Source: Polytrichum commune (Eukaryota > Streptophyta > Polytrichopsida > Polytrichales > Polytrichaceae). From it: a stretch of 64,000 nucleotides of DNA. The translations under genes were made by a program, and so were the position numbers. Positions 38,401 through 48,872 of this stretch are shown here, in pieces (positions within the stretch are counted from its first letter, which is position 1; every line of letters starts with the position of its first letter). The notes under the pieces are model-generated. The model searched no databases. It saw only the letters and a program-made list of their open reading frames with translations, and was not told the DNA's origin. The stretch lies in NCBI GenBank assembly GCA_950295325.1, contig OX485804.1:45942001-46006000 (forward strand). Direction: 5' to 3'.

Positions 38401-39335
38401 TAAATTTTTTAAAAAAACTAATATGTGTATGTTGTTTATTTGTGGCAGTCACGCAAGTTCCAAATCTTGTTATATTGCCGTGAGAAGAATGCACATGTGA
38501 AAGTATCATTCAACAAAAATCTTGAGTTCGAAAAGCAAGGTGTATGTGTTGGCGAAGATGATGTTTATTTTAATTACACAACTGAAAAAACTCAACTAAT
38601 GAATGGTTCTGTGCCTTGGCGAGGAGCTCGGGAAAAACATCCTATCTTAATGCAGATGTTTGTTGAGGCTTTATGTAAGCCTGGAGCGGTAGTCATTGAT
38701 GTCACAGCTTCTACCGGTGGGTTTACAATCTTAATATCTACCATCAACATTCAATTTTTCTACCTTAATGATTCAAAAAACTTTCTTTCATCCAATGCAT
38801 TGTAATGCTTATAAAACATATACTGATTTTTTTAAAATTTTTCATTTCAGGTGCCTCTGTCCACGCATGTCGTAAAAGTGGACGCCATCTTGTTGCTTAT
38901 GAGGCAGATGATCTAATCTTCAATAAGATACTTCAACCGCTTCGCGAGCTTTCATCTCAAAACCCCGTAGTTGGTCAATCATCACAACCACCTTCATTGG
39001 AGGAGGATGATGAACCTCCTCGCAAAGTAGCAAGGAAATCACGTTTGAGTACGTGAGTTTTGCCCAACCTATTGGAATTTATGATTATTTGTGAACTTGT
39101 ATATCGTCAAAGTTACTAACCCTCATTGTGTATATCTAAATGCAGTGTTGGCAAGATGATGGAGCAATTGTCATCTCCTCCGAGGTCGTTGTTGCTTCCT
39201 GTATATGCGGAGAGCATTGCTCTTGCACAAGCGGCCACATCAACACCTACACGTCGGCCAAAGTCTCGCAAGTTTAATTCCAATGTGGAGATGTTCTTTC
39301 ATTTAGAGGCATCAGAGGACAATGGAGGCATTTAG

Positions 39336-39892
39336 ATAGTTGAAAATACCATCCACCATATGTTGGATTGGATTGGATTGGATATGGTTGGTTTGAAATG
39401 TGATATGACATTGAATTTGGTATTCCAATAAAAAAAATAAAAAATTGAAGCCACTCTTTGCATTATTTTTGAATTACCACAACTAGTGGAGACTGATTTT
39501 ATGTGAGCAAATTCCTCTTATTCATAAACGATATGCCCAAATAATTTAGTCCGCCCCCCCCCCCAAACGCCTACATCAATTCATTTCTCAATACTTGAAA
39601 TGTGTTTGCATTTGTTGTGTTGAATCTAGTAACAATGTTGAAATTCATCATGAAACTCTCATGCCAATCTTGTGGTTATTGATTTTGAAAGTAGAATCGT
39701 AATAAATTCATTAGGTTCGTTGCATTTTGTTTGTACTACCTACTTCTAATATTATAGAGAAATACGCAATCAATTATGCCAAAATACCACGGTTATAGGA
39801 TAATATTGGGTGTAATTCCAAATATTTTTTCCACCCTCCCTTCTCAAAACTTACCGCTCATTGCTCACCGCTCACATGATAGCACCCCCCGC
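39336..39892. other. Spacer between methyltransferase-like gene and gypsy element
   Basis: No gene seen. It includes a short TTGGATTGGATTGGA run near 39363, a C-rich run near 39553, and the abrupt end of gypsy integrase similarity near 39893 at another C/G run. The gypsy 3-prime LTR expected here is not visible. Confidence 0.5.
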
Positions 39893-40960
39893 CCATAGGC
39901 ATGGCTCTCTGGAAGAATTGAGCCCGCTCCTGCAAATACTCTGCCCAAATGTTTGGATCATCCAAGTCCACAACATGAGCTAGTTTTTTCTGAATAGAAC
40001 TCGGGAGTATAGGCTCACGTCCATACAACAACTGATACGGGCTGTAGGACGCCAAAGAGGCATGCCTATTAAATCGATAGCCCATAGCAATCCAAGGCAA
40101 CATAAGGTCCCAATCCCGGTGGCTCCCCCGAAGTAATCCATAATTCCTCAAGCCACGCTTGGTTGTCTGAACAACCCGTTCAGCCAAGCCATCCGCCTCC
40201 AGATGATCCTGAGAGGTGGTGCGGTGATCTATGAGCGTCTTAGTACACAACTCCTCAAAAGTACCGAGAAACTCCCTCCCTTGGTCCGTCAATACCTCAG
40301 CCGGTGCTCCAAAACGTGCCAACACACGATCCAAAAAGGCGGCCGCGGCCAACTCTGCAGAGTTTTGGGGTAAAGCAACAAGCTCAATCTACTTGCTAAA
40401 ATGCCCCACCATCACCAACACGTACTTTGCTCCACATGGCGTAACAACCAACGGTTCCGCAAAGTCTAGCGACCAATGGTAGCCCAATCCCATGATAGGT
40501 AAGGGCTGTAACTGAGGTGACAAGGTGTTAAAGCTAGATCTGACCCGGTCACAAACTTCACACCTCCCGACATAAGCAGCCACATGCTGATACATGCCAG
40601 TCCACCAATATTGGCCACGCAACATCGAATATGTCTTGCGTATGCCAAAATTGGCCAAGTTCCTCGTGCATTTGTCGCACCAAGGAGACCCTCTGATCCG
40701 GCCTAGGGATAATACGCCTTGTCCCATCTGACCACAATCGAAATAACAAATTGTTTTCCCAACTGAACCTTGTTATTCGATGTCCAATCCTATCCCTTTC
40801 CATTGCCGAAATAGACGAAGGAAAGGTCCCCTGCTGGAGCTTATGCAATATAGGAAGATCTTCCCATATATTCGCAACAGTTTGAGGTCGATCAGTCTCA
40901 TCATCCGAGCCTTGTATCGGAACCTCAACAGCCGCATACCAACCTGGAACCGCCTCTCGA
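39893..40960 (-). pseudogene. Gypsy integrase, truncated
   Basis: The frame shows a zinc-binding CEVC pair, then SLDFAEPL (first catalytic Asp), VLTDQGREF (second Asp) and HLEADGLAERVVQ (catalytic Glu), the DDE integrase core that joins cDNA to host DNA. At least one frame shift near 40650 and an in-frame TAG near 40390 break it. Similarity stops at FFQRAMPM, so the C-terminal GPY/F or chromodomain region is missing. Confidence 0.85.
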
Positions 40961-41018
40961 TCACAATCTCCATGCCACCCGGCCCCGGTCAAGTCCTCAT
41001 CCAAAGGACTTGGATTGC

Positions 41019-41339
41019 GTGATAGTCCATCTGCATCCAGGTTGGTAATTCCAGCACGGTGCACCACCTCAAAGTCATACTCTTGAAGCAACAAAGCCCA
41101 TATGGCGAGCTTGCCAGTAAGCTTATCCGACTCCATCAACCACTGTAACGGCTGATGCTCAGTCACCAAAGTAAAGCGCTGACCATAGAAATATGGCCGG
41201 AAATGGGCAATAACCCACACCGCCGCCAATGCTTCTCCCTCATAGGACGAATAATTGGCCTCCGCCGTGTTGTTGCTTCGCGACGCGTAAGCAACAACAT
41301 ACTCCCGGCCAAAGTCATCTTTCTAAGTGAGAACTGTTC
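41019..41339 (-). pseudogene. Gypsy RNase H
   Basis: The frame encodes REYVVAYASRSNNTAEANYS, FTLVTEHQPLQWLM and VVHRAGITNLDADGLSR, a gypsy RNase H. Catalytic-type residues can be seen but the first part is lost to an interruption whose right-hand side is at about 42690. It continues toward integrase. Confidence 0.82.
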
Positions 41340-42690
41340 CTAAATTGTCACCAAAAATTCTCCACCCTTCGATTTCGTCCTAGCCCGAGTGGAAAAATTA
41401 TAATGACACGTAGAAAATCCTCCCTCGGTAATTCAATAAACATCATAAGTCAAAAACATCATAAGTCAAAAACTATAAGAATGTGTCACTATTTTTTTGG
41501 AAGTTTGGACATAGTCTCGGTTTTTTTGGCTTTCAAAAATTCATATGAAGTCCAAAAAATGAGTTCTTGGTATCCATGGATAGGTAATGAAGTCCTCTAC
41601 ATGAATATGTAATAATATTTCTACTGCCACAAAGTATATGGTCGCAATTCTACGCTGTTCCCTTTGAATCTGCATTTTTTCACTAGTTTTTGGAAGTTTG
41701 GACATAGTCTCGGTTTTTTTGGCTCTAAAAAATTCATATGAAGTCCAAAAAATGAGTTCTTGGTATCCATGGATAGGTAATGAAGTCCTCTACACGAATA
41801 TGCAATAATATTTCTACTGCCACAAAGTATATGGTCGCAATTCTACACTGTTTCCTTTGAATCTGCATTTTTTTACTAGTTTTTGGAAGTTTGGACATAG
41901 TGTCGGTTTTTTGGCTCTCAAAAATTCATATGAAGTCCAAGAAAACTAAATGCTCCAATAAGAAACTTTGCACATCCGCATAAGTATAAGGCTAATCAAT
42001 TTAAATCAAAGTATTCAAACAAAGCCATAAATTGAACTTTAAGTTATTCACGCCCAACTATTACTAACAATAGGTCAAGCCCTCTTCAAGGCCAACTAGC
42101 CTTGGCTCTTAACCTTACACCCATGCATACACACGTGCTCCTATCTTGCTTCCCACGCACCCACACTTATAACACGTGGGGTGCCAAGGAGCACGAAGGA
42201 AAAAGAGGAGGAGTGAGGAAAGAACGAGGTCTTAAATAATGAATTTAAGGAGGTGAGCACCTTCAAGGCTCACGATAAGCCTTCGAAATCTCCTCCTACT
42301 TTGTAGGCTCTCATCTTATCTCTTAAGCCCTTTTCCTAAAACAAACACCAAAGGTCCTAATTCAATCATTTAACTACCATTGGGTCTCTACCTACTACGC
42401 TCACCAACTACGGAGCTTCCTTTTACTACTACATTTTTAATCAATCCACTCCAAATGAGCCTAATGCTTAAACCTAGCTTCTTTGAAGCTTCACTCTTTT
42501 TATATTTTTGTAAATAATCATAAAACACTAAAACATCACTTGTAATGGTTTACAAGAGTTAAAACAAACATGTGGGCCCATTTTGGGCTGACATAAACCC
42601 AATGAGCTCCAGTCCGTATGCAACTAGAAAGATTTGGAAACATTTGGACGTCGAAGCACTGGAGCCGTACCCAATTTTTGCTGATCAAGC
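41340..42690. mobile_element. Interruption of the gypsy RT/RNase H region
   Basis: RT similarity stops after the NYYRRFVKNFSLI block at about 42690 and RNase H starts near 41339. The 1.35 kb between has no RT similarity. It contains a 193-bp tandem repeat and a terminal segment resembling a plant LTR edge near 42570-42690. I could not find a clean target duplication, so the boundaries are approximate. It may be a solo LTR with deletions. Confidence 0.5.
41494..41945. repeat. 193-bp tandem repeat, 2.3 copies
   Basis: TTTTTGGAAGTTTGGACATAG recurs at about 41494, 41687 and 41880, giving a 193-bp period. The first two copies are nearly identical; the third stops after GAAGTCCAAG. It lies inside the interruption of the gypsy element. 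Confidence 0.92.
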
Positions 42691-43642
42691 TAAAGTTCTT
42701 GACGAATCGTCGGTAGTAATTCGCCAAGCCCAAGAAAACACGAAGTCTCGGCACATCAACTGGTGCCGGGATCTTCTGCAAGGCATCCACCTTAGCTTGT
42801 TGCACCCCAAGACCTCCTGGAATAATCATATGACCTAGGTATGCCAGTCGGTCATGGAAAAACTTGCACTTGCCATGGTGTAAGCGCAATCCCCACCGCT
42901 GCAAGCGTTCAAAAACGGCTTGCAGGTGCCTAACATGATTTTGTGGTGTCTTGCTGAAGATGATCATGTCATCAATATAACACCGAGCAAATGGCAAGCC
43001 AGAGAGGACCTGATCTATCACTCTTTGAAACTCAGCATGTGCATTCTTGAGGCCAAATGGAAGAAACTTCCAATGGTACAGTTGATCCTTCCCATCCTGA
43101 TCAACTCCCCAGAATGCAGTCTTCACCCGATCTCCCATAAGTAATGGGAGCTGGTAATAGCCGGATCTCAAGTCCAACGGCATCGAACAATTCCTCCGGG
43201 ATTGGCATGGGATACCGATCCGACTTGGTCTTCCGGTTAACTGGACGGTAATCCCCGCACATCCGCTTATCCGTCCAATTGCCAAAGATGTTCTTCTTCG
43301 ATGGCATAACCGTAGCACAAGCATACTCCCCGTTGGACAGTTCGATTAGCCTTGCTGCCAAGAGCTCTCGGCAACGAGCCTTAACGCCAATCCGCTCGGA
43401 AACACTGAGCCTATAAGGTCTTCGAAAAATGGGATGGTCGTCCTCCAACTGAATGTGGATGGGTTTCCTTTATAGCCTTCAAGATCTTGAAGGCTAAAGG
43501 CAAAACACCTATGGTACGAGTGAATAAATGCTCGTACTTTTCGTGCCTCAGCACCAGTGAGATGAAGGCCCAATTCCAATGGCCAATCATCAAACTCTGT
43601 GGTCTTCCTCTCCACTAGAAGAGAGCCACATGGTGTTGGCAC
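42690..43642 (-). pseudogene. Gypsy reverse transcriptase
   Basis: RT motifs in order: ATVMPSKKN, MCGDYRPVNRKTKSDRYPMP, LDLRSGYYQLPL, FLPFGLKNAHAEFQRV, the catalytic CYIDDMIIFS, and YLGHMI. It copies element RNA into DNA. Two frame breaks occur, one near 43450 and one near 43190 where a short deletion removes the residues between FDAVG and LDLRSG. The upstream border with the methyltransferase reading frame (43975-43650) has stops in all frames I checked. Confidence 0.87.
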
Positions 43643-43975
43643 GCACTCTAACTGCTAATGAGAGGAGGGGGCCTTAACCATGCCCCCAACCTCTGTGCTA
43701 GCAATAAAGTCCATCCCCTCTTCATCACCACCAATATGTGATGATGAAGCCACCACCGGAGGTGAAGAAGCCAAAGCAGTTGAAACCCGTTAAGCTCGGA
43801 GCTCCTCCATGACCTGCTGCTCAAATCGAAAGATTCGTTCAGCTTCTCCAACCATGACCTCAATTCCCTCCTCCATGGATGTAGACCGCTGTGCCCCCTG
43901 ACCAAAATCCGCTGCCCCCATAGATAACAATTGGTCACCATGGTGTCATTGCAAGGCAAGGTATAAACCAACAGT

Positions 43976-45643
43976 TTACACCATGGTATGAAGATCCATG
44001 GCTTGGCCCAACACAAAGCGTTGTTGGCCCTTAGAAAGGCCAGGAGTTGCGGTGGTACCCGTGCGGAATCCTATGGCACGCTCCCGTTCATCAGCCAAGG
44101 GTTCGGTGTGGGTTTTGGTGTTAGCATCCCACACCATACCCGGCCCCCGATCGCGGAAGACGAATGACTGTGAAAATGTCATAAAGGTGGGAAAGGCCCT
44201 CCGTGGTGCTCCCACTTTGTTGACCAATGCCAACGGGGGTAAATCATCTCAAACAACCGGCAAAGAGGTCCGGTTTGGATCCAAGATGTCATCCACCTTC
44301 TGATCCAAAGGTGGAGGCATTGCAGAAAATGCTGCAGCTAAAGTAGATGACGGTGCGAGGTTGGTCCAAATCCACCGTGGCCGGGGGGCATAAGAACCAA
44401 TGCTCGCGGCATCCACAAAAATGGGATCTCCAAGGTGTTGACGAACATAATAATCACCTTCCAACACCTTGTCCCAAGAGTCTCTAAAAAAATGTACATT
44501 ATCGAAAATATACCCTGGAGGAAAAGGTTGGTAGAAAAACCACCACTGCATGAGGCGGATGAGGTCCCAAAATAGACTAGACCTGGGATCCTCTAGTCCT
44601 CCGCCTGCTCCAGCACGTGAATGGCCCTGGCATGGCCATCCCGCAATCACCATATCCACCGAACCCAAGTGTCGTAAGTCGGCCTCACTGATGAATGTGA
44701 CATCACGAGGGAGACGTGAAAAACACCCAGGAATGGCAGTTGGGTGTAACTGTTGGGGGTACAATACCATCAACTGGTGAAGATGGTGACGAGCCACACG
44801 GGTGGACACTGGAGAGTTGTCCACATAGACATACCGTTTGACTGTGAGGCCAGCCTCCAATACGGCTGTTAATCCCGTCCCAATGCCCCCAAACAGTTCC
44901 ACCAAAGTAATCCCCGCGTCTGGCGGCCGCCACAAAATGGGATGTGCCAATGCCGACGGGGCATCCGGTATGACCGGTGTCCTAGGAGTGAGAGAGAGGA
45001 CAATGTCCTCACACCTCCGGAATAGGTCGGCGGAATCGCGCCAGGGAGGAATGGGAGCCTTGGGATGGCGCACCACTGCACTCTTAGGTGCCATATCCCG
45101 TTGATCGTATGTACTCCCCATGAATGCCAGTGACTCCTCCAACAATGCGGAACCATAAGGCAAAGTATCTACAATAGCATCACATCCAAAGACCATGGAT
45201 AATGGTGCTATGGTCGCGGCCGCCGCGAATGCCACAGAAATAAGCTCCCTATGGCCGTCCCCAACAGACCAACTTGGTCGGATCCACGCCTCCTCAGTCC
45301 AGTTGTCCAAACCAAAGCCAAGAGGATAAAGTGCTTGCTGACCAACTAAAATATCATAGTTGGTTGCATCCGTCACCATACACCTAAGAAGAAGAGGTGC
45401 TGGTGGATCTCCAGGTTTCACTCGGAAGCTAAGCTGTAATGGCTCCCAAGTATAACATGTGGCCCTCTCCACGTGACCAACGGATGTGACAATGGTGAAT
45501 GGACATGGAGCCAAGTCCTCAGCCGCCAATCCCAACTCCTGGGCAAGCCTCTTGCCGATCATAACCGGTTGTGCCCCTGAATCCATCATCACACAACGGG
45601 GAGCAACCCGAGTGGCATTGCCCCCAGTCCGACTGACCACCAA
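43976..45643 (-). CDS. Retrotransposon aspartic protease fused to C5 DNA methyltransferase
   Basis: A single frame encodes first an aspartic protease (MMDSGAQPVMIG at residues 19-30, DILVG near 97), then a cytosine-C5 methyltransferase from about residue 245. Motif I is LVELFGGIGTGL (247-258), motif II YVYVDNSP (271-278), motif IV GWPCQGHSRAG with catalytic Cys338 (codon 44632-44630), motif VI FDNV (380-383; Asp replaces the usual Glu of ENV), and motif VIII RPRWIWTNL (421-429). One in-frame TGA follows at 44249-44251. The frame then continues with motif IX/X-like ADERERAIGF and LGQAMDLHTM up to a TAA at 43976. Motif order is not permuted and motif VIII resembles DNMT3-type enzymes, unlike angiosperm DRM. 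Such enzymes put methyl groups on cytosine. Its place between protease and RT suggests release by the element's protease (inference). The TGA probably arose from CGA. Confidence 0.88.
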
Positions 45644-48554
45644 ATGTCGATATCATTCACCATATGTACGACACCGGGTCGAATGCCACGGCGTTCGCGA
45701 GCAGGTCTAGCAGCTACATCAGACAGATAAGCTGCTTCCGCTGTCGGATAGAGAGGGTTCCGCCTTGGGAAAGCGCTGGGCTTCTGGCTGCAACTAGATT
45801 TTATCGGACCCATCGAATCTTCTGATCTTCAATCGAATCTTCCGGTCTTCTAGTCTTCAATTTCTTCAATTTCTTCTAATCTTCAACCTCTTTCCCGTCG
45901 ACCTATCCTGTTGCGGCTCTATATGGATAAAGGGTAAGGGTAGTGTGATAAGAAACCACGGCTTCGGACGGGTAAAACGGGACGTCAGAACACGAGCTGA
46001 CGTCCGAAAGATTGGCTCCTAAACTTTCAAACCCACGGTGACCAGCAATCGCGCCTCACCAGTGGGAACGACAGAAAACAACCTTGTGGGTGATTAATCC
46101 CACTTCGTTGTCACAAACAACCTTGTGGGTGATTAATCCCACTTCGTTGTCACACAGGAAACAAATTACGATGCAGAAATGAAATGCAACTAGCCTCCAA
46201 AACCGGCTTGGAATCACACACACAAGAAAAAGACAACGTGCCACAAGCAACCACACATTCGAGTCTTGAAGCCTTCAATTCTTTAATCTGTCCGTCTTCT
46301 ATGGTCGGTCGAAGTCTCAGCTCTTCTTTTAAGAACCAACATACTTCCCTCCACTCAAACAAGCACAAATCTTGATTGCTAACTTCCAAAACAACAAGTG
46401 AGATCTCTCATGAATCACAAATCCCTCGTATTTTATTCCATATTCTTCTCAAAACAACTCACACCGTGAGCTTCGAATCCACTTCTCTCTCTCAACAACT
46501 TCTCTCCCACAATAATCACCTAACATCTTTCCTTCACCACCTCTCCCTATCCATGCGAGAGACAAAGTTCTCTCTTATCCTCATCACATGGCTTCTAATC
46601 ACCCATTGGTCCAAAGTAACTCAAGATAACTAAAAGACAAAAATAAACTATGAGTAAATAAAAAGGTAATCTATTTCTATCATTTGGTAAAGGTAACTAA
46701 GAGTAACTATGAGTAAACATAAAGGTAAGCAACTTCTATCCACTTCTATCCTTAGGTAATGATAGCTAAAATAAACTATGAGTAAATAAAAAAAGTAATC
46801 TACTTCTATTCTTTATTATTTTTATCCAAGACCAAGAATCACAATGCAATATTAAATACGTACACATCTATATAGTGTACGTATTTACATCACGACACCG
46901 CGGATTGTGGTGAGTCATAAGACGTAGTCGGCCCCCTGTCATCTGAGGTGTGTGCATCAAAAGACGCAATGGTCTCTGCGGCAAGCCTCGCTCGCCGGTT
47001 GGCCACTTCATCGGGGTCTTCAGAAGCGGGGATGTCTGTAGTGGCTTGGGCCACGGTCAGGGAAGGTGAGGATGTTTTCCCTTCCAAAATCCTACCCGCT
47101 AAGTGGAAGACCTTAGCAGGTTGGAATTCTGGCGACGACCACTCCATAGCCGTGAACAAAAGGGTGTGCAACACTTTGGATGCCAAAGTGTGCACCATGC
47201 CAGTCGCTGGATTCGAAGTCTCCAAGCTCGAATGATGACCACTTACAGATTGGACCGCATCCGCCAATCCAAAAGATAATGGCAAACGGGCCTGGCCAAT
47301 ATGATCCGTGGGACCATTGCTCCGAGCTCGTAAGCTCTCCATATAGTCCCCTGTGGTCGAGGGCGTGGCTCGTGACACGGATTGAGCATGTGTCACCGCT
47401 GCGGAACTCACCATTTTTCCTGAGGCTCCGAACATATAATAATCCGGAGTAGAAGAACTAGCCTTAGCAGCGGAGGAGGACAATGAGTTCAAGATTTGGC
47501 CAGATGACGCCAAACTTTTGAACCTCTCCTCCAATGCTTCAATCTTCCCCTCCAACGCCTTTTCCCGATTGGAAGAAGGACGTTTCTCTGGATGGAGAGC
47601 AAAGCAGTTCTCCACCATGTGATTGTTCCACCCACAATGGGAGCACGTCAACTGCTTGGGTAAATGCTTACCTGCCCCCTTCGTCGAATCCTTTGCGGGA
47701 TCAAATGGTTTCCGCTTTGGATTGCCTACGGTCTGGGCTTGCCTTTGCTTCGAAGGACAATCCTTCTTAGCGTGGCCCGCCTGCCCACAAGACCAACAAT
47801 GCAAGGTCTTTTCCACCTCCGCCTCCGCCAATCCTGCAGTCGCGACTGGCGCCTTCCGGGATTTGCTAGAATCCACTAGCAAGGACACCAAATTAGTGGC
47901 ATCGTGCTGACACAATGCACGATCACACTGCTCCACAATGGCGAATGCCTCTGTGAGTGTCGCTCGACCACCATAGTCCATGATGATCCTGGACAGCGCC
48001 AAGTCAAGGAAGCGTTTGTCAATCTTGGACAAAAACACCTTCACCAATTGATTTTCCGCAAACACACCTCCAAATTCTCTGGTAAACCTCGCCAACCTCG
48101 TATACATGGTACGAGGTGTATCGTCATTCTCTCGTCTAAAATCTTGTATCCGCTGCATCTGGTCCCGACGGAAACCTCCATACTCCTCATGTAGATGCAG
48201 CTCAAATGCCCGCAACGGCTCAAAAACCGGCAGAGCTCCCAAAGAGGCTAAAGCCGCCTGGGTAGCCTGGGCATAACGGGAGAGTGGAAGAATAAAGCTT
48301 GACGTATTCGCCACAGCGGGAGCAGAACCCTTATCCTTGGGTACACCAGGAGAAGCTCCCTCCACATCCACCACATATACTCCCTCTGGCACGTTTGACT
48401 TAACCTCAGGGACGGCCATGAAACTGGAAGCTGCGCCTTCCTTCAATGCGGATACCAACTCAACCCGAGTCTCCCAGTACCGCTCCACTTGGCGCAACTC
48501 CATCCAATGAGCCTCCGTCCACTGCTCATAAGTTTGGAGAGTTTCGTGCTCCAA
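45589..48554 (-). pseudogene. Gypsy gag with two CCHC zinc knuckles, split by an insertion
   Basis: The frame 48554-46902 has a retrotransposon gag core at about residues 115-230 (FRRDQMQRIQDFRRE, TMYTRLARFTREF), zinc knuckle CWSCGQAGHAKKDC at 253-266 and a second, CSHCGWNNHMVENC, at 304-317, then a Ser-rich tail. The LTR-like insertion splits it. After 45737 the same frame runs on to 45589. Gag binds and packages element RNA. The protease-methyltransferase frame begins upstream of the gag stop and lies in the -1 frame, with an overlap of at least 55 nt. That could be frameshift expression or a mutation. Upstream of 48554 the frame is open back to a TGA near 48620 without a clear start. Confidence 0.85.
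45742..46897 (+). mobile_element. LTR-like insertion, second copy, 1.16 kb
   Basis: Begins TGTCGGATAGAGAGGG and ends TTACATCACGACA, with CCGC duplicated on both sides (45738-45741, 46898-46901). Removing it and one CCGC rejoins the gypsy gag frame exactly. It matches both ends of 28733-30833 in the same orientation but lacks about 0.95 kb of the middle. It contains a 34-bp tandem duplication near 46080-46155 (ACAACCTTGTGGGTGATTAA). Confidence 0.8.
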
Positions 48555-48872
48555 ATGCTGAGGCAGAAGCTCGAACGTATACCAATCGTTAAAATTGGTA
48601 TTGCGTTGGCTATTCTCTCACATTCATGTACGAAACCGGATTTTCCAGTCTTGCAGAGAAATGATCCCTGATCGACCGGAAAACCGGTCCCGTATCCCTC
48701 CCCTAGTCTCCTCCTCCATATTGTCAAAGGTTCCCACCCACAGGATGTGAGACCGAGTGATAGTCCTCACGCCGAAGTAGGCTGAAAAACCTCGTTGGGT
48801 GCTACCATTGGTTCAATGTCTGAGAGGTCCGAGGGATGACCTTCTGATGTTCATGGTAACGGATAACGATAG

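Larger units (their letters stand above)
33064..39335 (+). pseudogene. Multi-exon methyltransferase-like gene (N4/N6 DNA MTase fold), decayed
   Basis: Exon-like blocks with GT-AG borders: possibly 33064-33393 (basic KKRRRKGSSK, then acidic), 35453-35994, 36073-36229, 36362-36559, 36645-36848, 36952-37178, about 37343-37897, 37999-38346, 38449-38716, 38851-39052, 39146-39335. Exon 37999 encodes FDLLIADLPEDL, resembling the catalytic DPPY region with Pro kept. Exons 38449-38851 encode REKHPILMQMFVEALCKPGA then VVIDVTASTGGASVHACRKSGR and AYEADD, resembling the SAM-binding FxGxG/DPFxGSGT region. Catalytic motif before SAM motif is the order of beta-class N4/N6 aminomethyltransferases. In-frame TGA codons at 36708-36710 and 37682-37684, and an unresolved junction near 37.2-37.3 kb, point to a pseudogene. 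The substrate is unknown; RNA or protein methylation is also possible. Confidence 0.55.

Noticed and set aside
44550-45104. Plus-strand open frames opposite the methyltransferase
   Set aside because: They mirror the high-GC minus-strand coding frame and show no conserved motifs of their own.
47534-47910. Plus-strand open frames opposite gypsy gag
   Set aside because: Shadows of the gag frame with its zinc knuckles on the minus strand.
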